This document shows, piece after piece, positions 26,626 through 36,026 of a stretch of DNA of 64,000 nt; position 1 is the first letter of the stretch, and each line of letters starts with the position of its first letter. This DNA is from GCA-003244245 sp050700055 (GTDB lineage Bacteria > Actinomycetota > Actinomycetes > Mycobacteriales > Pseudonocardiaceae). Under the pieces are notes generated by a model, which worked only from the letters and a program-made list of their open reading frames with translations, searched no databases and was not told where the DNA came from. The stretch spans positions 196,022 to 260,021 of the forward strand of contig JBOHGE010000002.1 in assembly GCA_050700055.1 (NCBI GenBank), in the 5' to 3' direction. A program made the position numbers and the translations under genes.

Positions 26626-27843
26626 GTGTATCCCCGATGGGTTCGTCCCCGGATCGAACGAGCGCTGCTCGACACGCCGGCGGTGTTCGTTGCCGGGCCC
26701 CGGCAGTGTGGCAAGAGCACGCTGGTCCGGCTCATTCGGCAGGACGGATACGTGACGCTGGATCGGGCGACCGTCCGTGCTGGAGCCGGCGCGGACCCTG
26801 ACGGGTTCGTCGCCGGCCTGCCGGTTCCCGTGGCACTCGACGAGGTGCAGCGGGTACCGGATCTCCTGTTGGCGGTGCAGGCCGAGATCGATGAGCACCG
26901 CCAACCGGGCCGGTTTCTGCTCACCGGATCGGCGAACGTGCTGATGCTGCCGAAGGTTGCGGATGCGTTGCCTGGCCGGATGGAGATCGTCGAGCTGTGG
27001 CCGCTGTCCCAGGGTGAGATCGACAACCGGCCGGAGAGCTTCGTCGACGCGCTCTTCGAGACGGTGCTGCCCGCAGTCGTGGTCGCTCGGGTCTCCCGTG
27101 ACGAGCTGTTCGACCGAGTGCTGTGCGGCGGATTCCCGGAGTCGTTGCAGCGTCCGGCGGACCGGCGATCGGACTGGTTCGAGTCTTACCTGACGGCTGT
27201 GGTCGAGCGGGAGGTTCGCGATCTGTCCAATGTGGGCAGCGTGGCCGAGTTGACGGTGATGATCCAGTTGATCGCCGCCCGCGCCGGGTCGTTGTTCAAC
27301 CTCGCTGACGTGGCGCGGGGTGCTGGGCTTCCGCACAGCACGGCCCGCAACTACCTCGGCCTGCTGCGGGCCGTGTTCCTGGTGGTCGATGTGCCGGCCT
27401 GGATCACGAGCCTCACCACACGGATAGTTCGGGCACCCAAGCTGTTCCTGATCGACAGCGGGCTGACTGCGCACCTCCTGGGAATCGGGCGTGACCGTTT
27501 GGCGACCGAGCCACACCTCGCAGGTGGGCTACTCGAGGCATTCGTGGCGATGGAGTTCCGCAAGCAGATCAGCTGGAGCCGGATTCGGCCCGGTTTGGCC
27601 CACTTCAGAACAAGGAGCGGTGACGAGGTCGACTTGGTGCTGGAGGCTCGCGACGGCACCGTGGTCGGAGTCGAGATCACGTCGTCGGCCACGGTCCGCA
27701 GCGGCGACTTCGCCGGCCTGCGCGTGCTCCAAGAGATCGCCGGTCACCGCTTCCGGCGGGGCGTCGTGCTGTACACCGGGGCCGACGTCGTGTCGTTCGG
27801 GCCCAAGTTGGTCGCTGCACCTGTGCCATTGCTCTGGTCATGA
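26626..27843 (+). CDS. AAA ATPase with C-terminal DUF4143 domain
   Basis: The 405-residue product has an N-terminal AAA_14-type ATPase (Walker A GPRQCGKST with Lys30; FLLTGSANVLMLP) and a C-terminal DUF4143 domain (LTTRIVRAPKLFLIDSGLTAHLLG, then a nuclease-like RSGDEVDLVLEA ... VGVEITSSATV). The C-terminal part carries Asp/Glu in a PD-(D/E)XK-like arrangement. Function is poorly known; members are widespread, mobile and often found near toxin-antitoxin or defence genes. GTG 26626 gives the family N-terminus YPRWVRPRIERAL; the frame is open upstream through the inverted repeat. Confidence 0.85.
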   Translation: MYPRWVRPRIERALLDTPAVFVAGPRQCGKSTLVRLIRQDGYVTLDRATVRAGAGADPDGFVAGLPVPVALDEVQRVPDLLLAVQAEIDEHRQPGRFLLTGSANVLMLPKVADALPGRMEIVELWPLSQGEIDNRPESFVDALFETVLPAVVVARVSRDELFDRVLCGGFPESLQRPADRRSDWFESYLTAVVEREVRDLSNVGSVAELTVMIQLIAARAGSLFNLADVARGAGLPHSTARNYLGLLRAVFLVVDVPAWITSLTTRIVRAPKLFLIDSGLTAHLLGIGRDRLATEPHLAGGLLEAFVAMEFRKQISWSRIRPGLAHFRTRSGDEVDLVLEARDGTVVGVEITSSATVRSGDFAGLRVLQEIAGHRFRRGVVLYTGADVVSFGPKLVAAPVPLLWS

Positions 27844-28004
27844 CGGCTCGGTCTACCGCGACGCTGAGCCGACTTGGCGGCGTGTTCGGGTCCGTTGCGC
27901 CAGCGTGGAGCTTGCGGCTGGTTCCCCGAGACACCACGCCGAGACCGCAGGCCGCCCCGGAGCGCGACATGATGGGCAGCGACACCGGAGGAGAGAGGTC
28001 AAGC

Positions 28005-29174
28005 ATGAAGCTTCCTGTCACGCGGATCCAGGCGCGGAACTTCCGTTCCCTGGCTCGGGTTGACCTGCGGCTTGGCCCGCTGAACGTTCTCATCGGGCCC
28101 AACGGCTCCGGCAAGACCAATGTGCTCAACGTGTTGCGCTTTCTGGCCACGACAGTGCGTTTCGACCTGGCAGCCGCGTTGCAAGAGTGGAACGGCTTCG
28201 ACCATGTTCAGCGCCAATCTGCCAGGCCCGGAGCCGTCGAACTCGTCATCGAGGGTCTGGTCACTGCGAATTCCAGCGAGAACGCGCCTGACGAGTACCT
28301 GTTGCGGCTCGCGCGGCGGAAGGGCAAGTCGATCTCACGCTATGAGGAGTTCACCTTCAAGCGCAAGGGCGGCCGTGGCCGACGCATCACGGTCAGTGGT
28401 TATCGAGTGACCATTGAGGAGGAGCAGGAGACCTTCTCCCACAACCTGGCGAGCAGCCTGACAACCGGGCTCGCGACCCTTCCGAAATTGTCCGACAGTG
28501 AGGGTGGGCTGGGGATCCGGAGTTTCACCGAGTTCCTGTCCCGGATACTCGTGTTCGAGCCCGACGTCTCAGCAGCGCGCCAGCCTGCCCGCGAATACGG
28601 AGCGACGATCGCCCCGGATGCCAGCAACCTAGCTGATGCGCTGAACCGCATCAGGACGCGTGACCCAGATTCGTGGGAGTTGCTTACGCAGGAGCTTGCG
28701 CGCTGCCTTCCGGGGCTGCGGAGCGTGCAGCTCGTACCGGTCGGAGGAGCTGCGAAAGCGGTGTCCGTTCAGCTCCGTGAGCGCGGGGTGGCCGCACCCA
28801 TCGACCTTGCGGACGCCTCGTACGGCACCGTGCGGTTGCTCGCGCTGCTGGCAGCGCTGCATGAACCGGACCCACCTCCGTTCATGGCGATCGAGGAAAT
28901 CGACCACGGCTTGCACCCTTACGCGATGGATGTACTGCTCGACCGGTTACGCGCTGCCAGCCGCCGGACCCAGATCCTGGCTGCGACACATTCGCCAACG
29001 CTAGTGAACCGGCTACGCCCGGAAGAGATCATCGTCTGCGACCGTGACCCGGAGACCGGAGCCTCCCGCATTCCCGCCGCTTCAGCCGACGAGATCGCGC
29101 GCGCCGTGGAAGCCTCCGACTGGGGCCCGGGGGAGTTGTGGTTCTCGGGCGTCATCCGTGGCGTTCCCGCATGA
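28005..29174 (+). CDS. RecF/OLD-like AAA ATPase of a probable defence pair
   Basis: The 389-residue product is an SMC/RecF-like ATPase: IQARNFRSLARVDLRLGPLN, Walker A IGPNGSGKTN (Lys37), a middle helical region, Walker B FMAIEEIDHGLHP (Glu297/298) and the switch ILAATHSPTLVNRL. Unlike OLD nucleases it has no C-terminal TOPRIM domain; a TOPRIM-like protein is encoded by the next gene, which starts in its stop codon (ATGA). The start at ATG 28005 has GGAGGAGAGAGG upstream. Confidence 0.83.
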   Translation: MKLPVTRIQARNFRSLARVDLRLGPLNVLIGPNGSGKTNVLNVLRFLATTVRFDLAAALQEWNGFDHVQRQSARPGAVELVIEGLVTANSSENAPDEYLLRLARRKGKSISRYEEFTFKRKGGRGRRITVSGYRVTIEEEQETFSHNLASSLTTGLATLPKLSDSEGGLGIRSFTEFLSRILVFEPDVSAARQPAREYGATIAPDASNLADALNRIRTRDPDSWELLTQELARCLPGLRSVQLVPVGGAAKAVSVQLRERGVAAPIDLADASYGTVRLLALLAALHEPDPPPFMAIEEIDHGLHPYAMDVLLDRLRAASRRTQILAATHSPTLVNRLRPEEIIVCDRDPETGASRIPAASADEIARAVEASDWGPGELWFSGVIRGVPA

Positions 29175-29800
29175 CGAGCAGCCCCCACCCGCACAAGAAG
29201 GGAGCGGTACTCGTATTCGGCGAGAGCGTGAACGACTCGCAGAGCATCCGGCACCTGTTGATCGGCGCCAACGCGTCGCTTGCTGGTCGGGTCCGGTCCC
29301 TTCGTCGCCCGGTGTCGCTGACTCGTGACTCGAAGCCGAATGCCGTTCGCGACTGGGTCGATGAGTTGCGACGGACAGTACATGCCTTCGAGGCCAACGA
29401 CGGCCGCGTCGCAGCGGTGATCGTGCACCGTGATGCGGACGGTCATGATCCCGAAGGTGCGGTCGCGGCGGAGCTCGCCCGGCAGCTCGCCACACTTGAC
29501 GGGCACCCTGTGGTGCCTGTTCAGGCCATCGAGTCGTGGTGGTTTCTGTTCCCTGATGCGGTCGAGGCAGTCCGGCCTTGCGCTTGGAAGGGCAAGCTGT
29601 CGCGTCAACCTCGGAACGTCGAGCTCATCGATCGGCCGAAGAAGGCCCTCCAGCAGGCGACTCGCGGCGGGCGTGCGCCGGAGTACGCGGAGTCTGACTC
29701 CCCAGTGATCGCCGACTACATCAGGAAGTGGTCGCTCACCCCGCTTTGTCCGTGCAAGTCGTACGACCGCATGGTGACGTTGGCGCGGACTATCGTCTGA
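29171..29800 (+). CDS. TOPRIM-like (DUF4276/RloB-like) partner of the AAA ATPase
   Basis: The 209-residue product starts with VLVFGESVNDSQSIRHLL, where Glu18 fits the TOPRIM glutamate, and has HRDADGHD (Asp88, Asp90, Asp93) in the position of the metal-binding DxD. A late WSLTPLCPCKSYDRM segment follows. Pairs of an OLD/RecF-like ATPase with a separate TOPRIM-like protein occur in phage-defence systems (AbiL and PARIS types are the known analogues). Assignment to a particular named system is not possible from memory. Coupled to the ATPase by a 4-base overlap. Confidence 0.72.
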   Translation: MTSSPHPHKKGAVLVFGESVNDSQSIRHLLIGANASLAGRVRSLRRPVSLTRDSKPNAVRDWVDELRRTVHAFEANDGRVAAVIVHRDADGHDPEGAVAAELARQLATLDGHPVVPVQAIESWWFLFPDAVEAVRPCAWKGKLSRQPRNVELIDRPKKALQQATRGGRAPEYAESDSPVIADYIRKWSLTPLCPCKSYDRMVTLARTIV

Positions 29801-29901
29801 GCTACGCGCCTGCTCTACCCCGCACATGGAGCACAACGCCGAAGTGGCGCTGTAGCCGTGCCGCCTTCCGATTTCTGGCTCGTCAACGATCGGCGGTTGG
29901 C

Positions 29902-30675
29902 TTATCGGGTTCGCCGTCTCGGTGGGGTGATGGTTCGGTGCAGGATATCTGGGGTGTGGTCCAGTGCGCAGTCGCCGCAGCGACCGCCGTCGGGGAGCCG
30001 GTAGTACAGACAACAGCTGCGTCGGCGGAAGTCGTCGAGTGTGCCGGAGGTGCCGAGGGTGGCGGTGCCTGCCAGCGGGGGAGTATCAAGCAGCCGCAGG
30101 ACCACCGCGACGGTCAGCGGGTCGTCCGCGTTGCCGCGCTGCAGCACTCGTAGCGTGCCGACCAGCGCGGATGCGACATTGCCCCACAGTAATCCGCGGG
30201 CGAGGGGTTGCTCGGCCCGGAACTCCTCAGCCAGCGGCTGGAGCAGGTCTCGGATCACGATGCGTTCGACCAGTGCGGCGATGTCGCGAGCGTCCTCAGT
30301 GGCGATCCAGCCACCGGGGTGCGGCACGCACGGCTCGGCTGTGCCGTCGGCGCGGAGCTGCCACTGCAGGAGGGCGGGTAGGTCGGGCACGATCCCGGCG
30401 GTCGCGAGGCACCCCAGGACCGGTGACCACAGCCGCGCCGCCATGCCTTGGAACAGGATGGACGCGGCGACCCGACGGTCCTGGGTGCCGAGCCGGCCCG
30501 CTGCGGAGCTGATCCGCTCGGCCACCGGCAGCGCCGCGTTGTCCGGCTGGTCCAGGTGCACGGCGAAGAACGGCCCGAATCGGGCCAGGGCGACGAGCGC
30601 CGCCGTCACCTGCGCTGGGTCGGCCCGGTGCAGCGGCCCCGGCCGGACGCCGACGGTCTCCCCGTCGAAGGTCAC
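29902..30675 (-). CDS. FhuF-like (2Fe-2S) protein
   Basis: The product (257 residues from GTG 30675) ends in RRRSCCLYYRLPDGG-RCGDCAL, the four-cysteine C-terminal cluster of FhuF-type iron-siderophore reductases and IucA/IucC-like proteins. Upstream are helical segments such as PALLQWQLRADGTAEP and GLLWGNVASALVGTLRVL. It may reduce ferric siderophores, although no siderophore genes are nearby. The start is uncertain: an in-frame GTG at 30711 is possible and the frame stays open beyond it. It is divergent from the PIN-domain gene. Confidence 0.68.
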   Translation of the reverse strand: MTFDGETVGVRPGPLHRADPAQVTAALVALARFGPFFAVHLDQPDNAALPVAERISSAAGRLGTQDRRVAASILFQGMAARLWSPVLGCLATAGIVPDLPALLQWQLRADGTAEPCVPHPGGWIATEDARDIAALVERIVIRDLLQPLAEEFRAEQPLARGLLWGNVASALVGTLRVLQRGNADDPLTVAVVLRLLDTPPLAGTATLGTSGTLDDFRRRSCCLYYRLPDGGRCGDCALDHTPDILHRTITPPRRRTR

Positions 30676-30750
30676 ATCCTCACTGTCGGGCTCCCCGGCC
30701 TGAATTGCCACCGAAGATGCGCGCCTGGGCCGGCTGCTCGGTGGCGTCGG

Positions 30751-31161
30751 GTGATCGTCGTCCTCGATTCCGAGGCGTTCAGTGTTCTCGCCGGACGGTC
30801 CTCGGTGAGCAAGCAACGGGTGCGCCGGATCATGCGATCCGCCGAGCGGCTCGGCCGAGAGGTGCGCGTACCGTCGCTCGTGCTTGCCGAGCTCTACCGC
30901 GGACCCGGGCACAACCAGCTCGTCGACGCCTGTCTCGCCCGGGAGCGAGCATCCCTCGACACCCGGGACACCGATCGCGATCTCGCCCGGATCGTCGGCG
31001 GGGTGCTCGCCGCGGCACGAGCGGGTTCGGAGATGATCGTGAATGCGCACGTCGTCGCGCTCGCCGTCGAGGCAGGCGGTGGTGTGCTGGTCTCCGGCGA
31101 TGAGGGCGACCTGTCCCGGCTGAGCGCGCCTTACCACCACGTGGCCGTCGAGGTGATCTGA
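30751..31161 (+). CDS. PIN-domain RNase, VapC-like, without visible antitoxin
   Basis: The 136-residue product has PIN acidic positions: VIVVLDSEAFSVLAG at the start, LVLAELYRGPG in the middle and GGVLVSGDEGDLSRL near the end. VapC toxins cut specific RNAs and need a cognate antitoxin encoded just upstream. Here the upstream bases belong to the divergent FhuF-like gene and no small antitoxin frame is seen. It ends 18 bases before the convergent phoU. Confidence 0.75.
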   Translation: MIVVLDSEAFSVLAGRSSVSKQRVRRIMRSAERLGREVRVPSLVLAELYRGPGHNQLVDACLARERASLDTRDTDRDLARIVGGVLAAARAGSEMIVNAHVVALAVEAGGGVLVSGDEGDLSRLSAPYHHVAVEVI

Positions 31162-31179
31162 TGTGGGCGCCTCGGGTCG

Positions 31180-31857
31180 TTAGACCCCCACCGGCGCGGT
31201 CTTGCGCAGTGCCACCGGATGGTGGCTTCGCGTTCGCCCGGTAGCCAGATAGCTGACCTGCCCCGCGATCGCCACTGCGTGGCTGGCGAAACGCTCGTAG
31301 TAGCGGCCGATGAGCGCGGTGCGGGTCGCCGGTACCAACCCATGTGACCAGTTCTCGGCGAACAAGGTGCGCAACAGCTGGCGCAGCAGTGCATCGATCT
31401 CCTCGTCGGCCCGGGCCAGCCGGTCATCGGGCAGCGGATCCAGCTTCTCGATCGCCGTGGCGGCTTGCTGGGCAAGCCCACAGGCGAGCAGGCTCAGCCG
31501 GGCGATCACCGGACGGACCTCGTCCGGGACGGCCAGGTGCGGGTGTGCGTGCCGGGCGATCTGGGCGGTGTGCTGGGCCAGGTGGCCCATTCGCTGCAGG
31601 TCACCTAATGCGTGCAACGTCGCGACCACCGCCGGCAGATCCCCGGCGACCGGGGCTAGTAGCGTGGTGCAGCGCTGCTCCACATCATGGTGCTGGCGGT
31701 CCAGCTCGTCAGCACGAGCGATCACCAGGTCGGCGAGCACCCGATCAGCCTCGAGCAGCGCCGCCGACGCATTGATCATGATCTGGGTGGCCAGCCGACC
31801 CATCCTGGCAAGGTCGCCGATCAGTTCGTCCAGCTCGGCGTGGAACGCTGCCTGCAT
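31180..31857 (-). CDS. phoU: PhoU-like phosphate-signalling regulator
   Basis: The 225-residue product has two PhoU repeats: MQAAFHAELDELIGDLARMG with ERCTT-like and LGDLQRMGHLAQHTAQIA motifs, then LARADEEIDALLRQLL with YYERFASHAVAIAGQVSYL. PhoU damps PhoR/Pst phosphate signalling at the membrane. ATG 31857 is used because GGAAGG lies about eight bases upstream. It stands alone, next to the kdp operon rather than pst genes. Confidence 0.88.
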   Translation of the reverse strand: MQAAFHAELDELIGDLARMGRLATQIMINASAALLEADRVLADLVIARADELDRQHHDVEQRCTTLLAPVAGDLPAVVATLHALGDLQRMGHLAQHTAQIARHAHPHLAVPDEVRPVIARLSLLACGLAQQAATAIEKLDPLPDDRLARADEEIDALLRQLLRTLFAENWSHGLVPATRTALIGRYYERFASHAVAIAGQVSYLATGRTRSHHPVALRKTAPVGV

Positions 31858-32144
31858 GATCCACACCTTCCTGATATCTCAACTGCGGATAGTTTTTCGA
31901 CAGTGTTCCGCATCAGCGGATTGAAGTGCAAACATTGCTTCTGTTCTGAGGTTCATGGGGTGGGCTGGGTGGCCGCCGACTGTGCCCACTGCGGGTTGCC
32001 TGCGGCCAGGCAGCTCGGGCCATTGCGATCTTGCGGCCGAGCAGACGTCTCGCGATGGGGCGCAGGAGAGCACTTCGCCTACGTAAAGCGACCAGCTGGT
32101 GCGGTCCGCTGCTCCCAGCGAGCCGGCAGGAGAAGGGTGTGTCG
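31858..32144. other. 287-base leader region between phoU and the kdp genes
   Basis: No gene is visible in this divergent intergenic region. It must hold the phoU and kdp promoters. It includes CTGCGGATAGTTTTTCGACAG near 31880 and a G-rich stretch before the first small ORF. I could not match it to a known riboswitch by eye. Confidence 0.5.
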
Positions 32145-32228
32145 ATGGCTGATCTGGCCTACGCGCTGGTGTTCATCGGGGTCTTCCTGGTGCTGGCGTT
32201 GTCGCTGCGCGGTCTGGAGCGGTTGTGA
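32145..32228 (+). CDS. 27-residue single-pass membrane peptide before kdpF
   Basis: ATG 32145 with GGAGAAGG eight bases upstream opens a 27-codon frame: MADLAYALVFIGVFLVLALS followed by LRGLERL. It is one membrane helix with a basic end. The TGA overlaps the kdpF start (GTGA). The tight coupling suggests a real peptide of the Kdp complex, similar in size to KdpF. Confidence 0.65.
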   Translation: MADLAYALVFIGVFLVLALSLRGLERL

Positions 32229-32317
32229 CCGCCGTGGAGAACGCCGTCGCGCTGGTGCTCGCGCTGCTGCTGATCGGGTACCTGAGCTACGCGCTGGTCC
32301 GACCGGAGAAGTTCTGA
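32225..32317 (+). CDS. kdpF: KdpF, small subunit of the K+-transporting ATPase
   Basis: 30 residues, one membrane helix (VENAVALVLALLLIGYLSYA) ending in LVRPEKF, the conserved KdpF tail. KdpF stabilises the KdpABC complex. GTG start overlapping the preceding peptide; kdpA starts one base after its stop. Confidence 0.87.
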   Translation: MTAVENAVALVLALLLIGYLSYALVRPEKF

Positions 32318-32318
32318 C

Positions 32319-33979
32319 ATGTCCACTACCACCGCCGGACTGCTGCAGGTCGCCCTGCTGCTCGCCGTCCTCGCCGCGGTGTACCGGCCGCTCGGTGACT
32401 ACCTGGCCAGGGTCTACACCGCGAAGACCCATCTGCGTGCCGAACGGGTGATCTACCGGCTGGTCCGGGTCGATCCGGACGCCGATCAGCGCTGGACCAC
32501 CTACGCCGCCGGTGTGCTGGGGTTCTCCGCGGTGTCGATCGTGTTTCTCTGCCTGCTGCAACGGCTGCAGGGCCGGCTGCCGCTCGGTCTCGGGCGGGGC
32601 GCCGTCGAACCCGGGATCGCGTTCAACACCGCGGTGTCCTTCGTTACCAACACGAACTGGCAGTCCTACCTGCCCGAGTCGGTCATGGGCCACCTGGTGC
32701 AGATGGCCGGGCTCACCGTGCAGAACTTCGTCTCCGCCGCGGTGGGGATGGCGGTGGCCGTCGCGCTGATCCGCGGGTTCGTGCGCAGCCGCACCGACCG
32801 GTTGGGCAACTTCTGGGTCGACCTCACCCGCGGGGTGGTCCGGGTCCTGCTGCCCCTGTCGGTCGTCGGGGCGATCGTGCTGATCGTCGGTGGGGTGGTG
32901 ATGAGCCTGCGCGCCGGGGTGTCCGTCACCGGCCTGGACGGCACCTCGAGCACCATCGCGCTGGCCCCGGCCGCCAGCCAGGAAGTGATCAAGGAGCTGG
33001 GCACCAACGGCGGCGGGATCTTCAACGCCAACTCCGCACACCCGTTCGAGAACCCGAGCTCGTGGACCAACCTGCTCGAGATCTTTCTGCTGCTGGTCAT
33101 CCCGGTCTGCTGACCCGCACGTTCGGCCGGATGGTCGGCAACGTCGCGCAGGGCTACGCGCTCGTCGCCGTGATGGGGCTGCTCTGGGCCGCGATGCTGT
33201 CCGTCACCTGGTGGGCCGAGACGCACCCGAACGGGGTCGCCACGCTGGCCGCCGGAGCCGCGATGGAGGGCAAGGAGGTCCGCTTCGGCATCCCGTCCAG
33301 CGTGCTGTTCGCCATCTCCACCACCGGAACCTCGACCGGGGCGGTGAACTCGCTGCACGACAGCTACACCGGGCTGGGCGGCGGGATGGCGCTACTCACC
33401 ATGCTGTTCGGCGAGGTCGCGCCGGGTGGGGTGGGCACCGGGCTGTACGGCCTGCTGGTGGTCGCCGTGATCGCGGTGTTCCTGGCCGGGCTGATGGTCG
33501 GGCGCACGCCGGAGTACCTGGGCAAGAAGCTCGGGCGCCGGGAGGTCACCGCGGCGGCGATCTCGATCCTGGCGATGCCCGCGGTGGTGCTGCTCGGCGC
33601 CGGTGCCGCGCTGGCGCTGCCGTCCACTCTGGACGCGCTGACCAACTCCGGGGCGCACGGCCTGTCCGAGGTGCTCTACGCCTACGCCTCGGCGGGTAAC
33701 AACAACGGCAGCGCCTTCGCCGGGATCACGGTGACCTCGGGTTTCTTCCAGTCCACTCTGGCGGTGGCGATGGCGTTGGGCCGGTTCGTCCCGATCCTCG
33801 CGGTGCTCTGCCTGGCCGGGTCGCTGGCCCAGCAGCGGCCGGTCCCGGTCACCGCGGGCACCCTGCCGACCACCGGCGTGCTGTTCGTCGCGCTGGTCAC
33901 CGCCACTGTCGTCCTCATCGCCGCGCTGACCTTCGTCCCGGCGCTGGCACTGGGTCCCTTCGCGGAGGCACTGGCATGA
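32319..33979 (+). pseudogene. kdpA: KdpA, K+-binding subunit, with one frameshift
   Basis: KdpA is the channel-like subunit that selects K+. From ATG 32319 the frame gives a normal N-terminal half (VYRPLGDYLARVYT, TNTNWQSYLPESVMGHLVQM, TNGGGIFNANSAHPFENPS). It then stops at 33111-33113, after LLLVIPVC. The next frame continues exactly with LTRTFGRMVGNVAQGYALV through GTSTGAVNSLHDSYTGLGGG and ANNNGSAFAG-like residues to 33979. One C is missing near 33110 (TGCTGACC for the expected TGCCTGACC). Everything else looks complete, so this is either a recent inactivating mutation or a sequencing error. Confidence 0.88.
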
Positions 33980-36026
33980 CCCTGGTCGAGCAACGCCGGC
34001 CCGTCGGTGTGGGTGCCTTCAGCGCTGGGCAGCTGGTGTCCGCACTGCCCGATGCGGTGCGCAAGCTCGACCCGCGCCACCAGCTGCGCAACCCGGTGAT
34101 GTTCGTGGTGTGGGTCGGATCGGTGCTGGTCACCGTGCTGGCCGTGGTGCGGCCCGGGGTGTTCGCGAGCGCGGTGGCGGCCTGGTTGTGGTTCACCGTG
34201 CTGTTCGCCGGCCTCGCCGAGTCGGTCGCCGAGGGCCGTGGCCGGGCCCAGGCCGAGACACTGCGCCGCACCAGAAAGGAGACCGTGGCCAGGCGGTTGA
34301 CGGGAGGCACCGCGGAGCGCGTGCCGGGAGCCGACTTGCGGCCGGGTGACCTCGTGGTGGTGGAGGCGGGCGAGGTGATTCCGGGCGACGGTGACGTCGT
34401 CGAGGGCATCGCGACCGTCGACGAGTCGGCGATCACCGGGGAGTCCGCCCCGGTGATCCGGGAATCCGGCGGCGACTTCTCCTCGGTGACCGGGGGCACC
34501 ACGGTGCTGTCCGATCGGATCGTCGTGCAGATCACTTCTAAGCCGGGGGAGTCCTTCGTCGACCGGATGATCGCGCTGGTCGAGGGTGCGCAACGGCGCA
34601 AGACGCCCAACGAGATCGCCTGACCATCCTGCTGTCCACGTTGACGATCATCTTCCTGCTCACCGTGGTCGGGCTACAGCCGATGGCCGGCTACTCCGGG
34701 CAGCTACAGGACGTCATCGTGCTGGTGGCGCTGCTGGTCTGCCTGATCCCGACGACCATCGGCGCGCTGCTGTCGGCCATCGGCATCGCCGGGATGGACC
34801 GTCTGGTGCAGCGCAACGTGCTGGCCACCTCGGGCCGAGCGGTGGAGGCGGCCGGGGACGTGAGCACGCTGCTGCTGGACAAGACCGGCACCATCACCTT
34901 CGGCAACCGCCGCGCCACCGAGCTGATCCCGGTCGGTGGCGTCGGGCTGGTCCAGCTGGCCGCCGCGGCACGGTTGTCCAGCCTCGCCGACGGCACCCCG
35001 GAGGGCCGCAGCATCCTCGAGCTGTGCGCCGCCGAGCACCACCTGCCCGCCGAGCCCGACGAGATCGAGCGGGCCGCGGAATTCGTCCCGTTCAGCGCGC
35101 AGACCCGGATGTCCGGCATCGACCTCGGCATAGATCGGCAGGTTCGCAAGGGTGCGGCCGGCGCGGTGACTGCCTGGGTGCGTCAGCACGGGGGCACCGT
35201 GCCCGCCGAGGTGGAGCGGATCACTACAGAGATCTCCGAGGACGGGGCCACCCCGCTGGTCTGCGCGGAGCTGGTAGCCGGTCGAGCCCGGGTGCTCGGC
35301 GTGATCCGGCTGTCCGACGTGGTCAAGCCGGGCATGACCGAACGGTTCGCGCAGCTGCGGGAGATGGGCATCAGGACCGTCATGATCACCGGCGACAACC
35401 CGCTGACCGCCCGGGCCATCGCGGCGCAGGCGGGGGTGGACGACTTCCTCGCCGAGGCCACCCCCGAGGACAAGATGGCGCTGATCCGGCGCGAGCAGGA
35501 GGGTGGCCGGCTGGTCGCGATGACCGGCGACGGCACCAACGACGCCCCCGCACTCGCCCAGGCCGACGTCGGGATGACGATGAACACCGGGACGGCCGCG
35601 GCCAAGGAAGCCGGCAACATGGTCGACCTGGACTCCGATCCGACCAAGCTCATCGACGTGGTGGAGATCGGCAAGCAGCTGCTCATCACCCGCGGCGCGC
35701 TGACCACCTTCTCCCTCGCCAACGACCTGGCGAAGTACTTCGCGATCATCCCCGCGATGTTCGCCGGGATCTACCCGCAGCTGGACAAGCTCAACATCAT
35801 GCGGCTCGCCACGCCCGAGTCGGCGATCCTGTCCGCGGTGGTGTTCAACGCGCTGGTCATCGTCGCGCTGATCCCGCTGGCGCTGCGCGGGGTGCGCTAC
35901 CGGCCGTCGTCGGCGGTGTCGCTGCTGCGGCGCAACCTGCTGATCTACGGCATCGGGGGCGTCGTCACCCCGTTCGTCGGGATCTTCCTGATCGACCTGC
36001 TCGTCCGTCTCATCCCGGGGATCTGA
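33976..36026 (+). pseudogene. kdpB: KdpB, P-type ATPase subunit, with one frameshift
   Basis: KdpB hydrolyses ATP through a phospho-aspartate to drive K+ uptake. The first frame (ATG 33976) covers the N-terminus and actuator domain including VDESAITGESAPV, and stops at 34621-34623 after KTPNEIA. The following frame carries LQPMAGYSGQ, the phosphorylation motif LLLDKTGTITFGNR, MITGDNPLTARAIAAQAGV, MTGDGTNDAPALAQADVGM and the final membrane helices. One C is missing near 34620 (GCCTGACC for expected GCCCTGACC), the same kind of lesion as in kdpA. Overlaps kdpA by four bases and kdpC by one. Confidence 0.88.

Noticed and set aside
31858..32144. c-di-AMP or other riboswitch before the kdp genes
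   Set aside because: The leader is long enough, but I could not align it with any riboswitch consensus.
33100..34625. Programmed frameshifting in kdpA and kdpB
   Set aside because: No slippery heptamer or downstream structure typical of recoding is visible at either site; missing C in short C-runs is a simpler explanation.
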